A stretch of 64,000 nt of DNA, from positions 186,001-250,000 of the forward strand of contig CAJNDS010002394.1 of the NCBI GenBank assembly GCA_905221605.1. Reading direction: 5' to 3'. Each line of letters begins with the position of its first letter. Position 1 is the first letter of the stretch. The translations under genes were made by a program, and so were the position numbers. The stretch comes from Symbiodinium natans (taxonomy: Eukaryota > Sar > Dinophyceae > Suessiales > Symbiodiniaceae). The notes below the pieces were generated by a model. The model was not told the origin of the DNA and did no database searches. It saw only the letters and a list, made by a program, of their open reading frames with translations. Positions 63,214 through 64,000 of this stretch are shown piece after piece.

Positions 63214-63383
63214 GGACTGCCAAAATTCTACATGTCCAAGTCTGCCTCCGAGCCGGCCCCTGAAGGAGTCTCGGAAGCTCAAGCAGTGCTCGCCACTCGG
63301 GCCTCTCTGAGACGTCTCGTTTGGGCTCCTACCCTAAGGCTCTTAGCACCCAGAATTTGCGACCCTAGAACCCTCTATAGGAG
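63214..63383 (+). CDS. Candidate exon, possible gene start
   Basis: Opens after TTTAG; ATG at 63232. MSKSASEPAPEGVSEAQAVL ATRASLRRLVWAPTLRLLAP RICDPRTLYR, donor GTAAAC. Fifty-six open codons. Confidence 0.5.
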
Positions 63384-63738
63384 GTAAACCCTAAACCCTA
63401 AACCCTTACCCTGAACCCTGAACCCTAAACCCTAAACCCTAAACCCTAAACCCTAAACCCTAAACCCTAAACCCTAAACCCTATACCTTCCTTAAGCCCA
63501 CCAAAAAGCCCCGAACCCAGGCTTCGGATCCGTGTCATGCCCTCGTTCTGGCGGATGGCCCCGACGCCTTGGACTTCAGGGACCAGGTGCCCGGACTTCA
63601 AACCTGCCCACTGGGGTTTAGGGTTTAGGGTTTCGGGTTTCGGGTTTATACAGGGTTTAGGGTTTAGGGTTTTAGGGTTTCGGGTTTAGGGTTTAGGGTT
63701 TAGGGTTTAGTCCTAAACCCTGAACAGCAGCAGCGCAG

Positions 63739-63860
63739 GTCCTTGCTGAGTCCTTCCCGCCGGGGCGTTCCTCGCGGGAGCTTCGACTCCCCGAATGCTT
63801 GGCCGTTGCCTTTGAGCTGGACTCAGAGTCGGAGGCAAAGAAGCCTGAACCCCCTTTGCA
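63739..63860 (+). CDS. Candidate exon
   Basis: Acceptor AGCAGCGCAG, donor GTAGGGTTTAGGG. VLAESFPPGRSSRELRLPEC LAVAFELDSESEAKKPEPPL. Clear coding bias. Confidence 0.6.
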
Positions 63861-63944
63861 GTAGGGTTTAGGGTTTAGGGTTTCGGGTTTAGGGTTGAGG
63901 CCCCAGCCTATGCATGGCCGAAACTCTCCCAAGGTTCAGGGTTG

Positions 63945-63978
63945 CCTTTTTTTTTTTTTTGGGGGGGGGGGGGGGGGA
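63945..63978 (+). repeat. T(n)G(n) junction tract
   Basis: About 15 T followed directly by about 17 G, at the right edge of the window. Confidence 0.95.
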
Positions 63979-64000
63979 GGACGCTAGCCGATCTATAGAT

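Overview
The window looks like nuclear DNA of a dinoflagellate, probably Symbiodiniaceae-like. The reasons are pervasive TTTAGGG/CCCTAAA telomere-type repeats, short GC3-rich exons in introns with GT, GC and apparently GA donors, and genes packed closely on one strand. No complete rRNA, tRNA, CRISPR or prokaryotic feature was seen.

Main result: almost every coding segment is a 40-200 bp exon in a sea of telomere repeats, so long-ORF scanning misses most genes. Typically an intron starts near its donor with G-strand repeat (GTTTAGGG...) and ends before its acceptor with C-strand repeat (...CCCTAAA..AG). Two genes can be read by homology. One is a NEDP1/SENP8-type C48 cysteine protease (about 5839-16023; catalytic His, Asp, Gln and Cys all visible). 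The other is a steroid 5-alpha-reductase (DET2/SRD5A) family enzyme (about 28850-34839). Its nine exons join in phase through eight introns.

Layout, all genes on +: 1-5.8 kb, exons of an unidentified gene; 5.8-16.0 kb, protease; 16.3-20.5 kb, exons of one or more unidentified genes, some with membrane segments; 20.56-26.9 kb, a tandem duplication of about 3.3 kb carrying two intronless multi-pass membrane-protein genes (566 and 584 codons); 27-34.8 kb, the reductase preceded by orphan exons; 35.0-36.2 kb, the 3' end of a small gene; 37.4-44 kb, several small genes, including a membrane protein at 38386-40248; 44.4-48.3 and 48.5-49.3 kb, two gene 3' parts; 49.5-55.5 kb, a gene of about 20 exons whose intron phases agree almost throughout; 55.9-56.7 kb, a three-exon gene; 57.6-61.5 kb, exons beginning with a dinucleotide-binding GGG motif; 61.8-63.9 kb, exons of a further gene or genes.

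Between and inside genes lie small inverted-repeat (MITE-like) families, T(n)G(n) tracts, variant telomere arrays, minisatellites and microsatellites. Exon limits were read by eye from reading frame, splice dinucleotides and phase. Outside the two homology-anchored genes and the two intronless ORFs, treat exon edges as proposals; several segments are open in two frames and this is stated.
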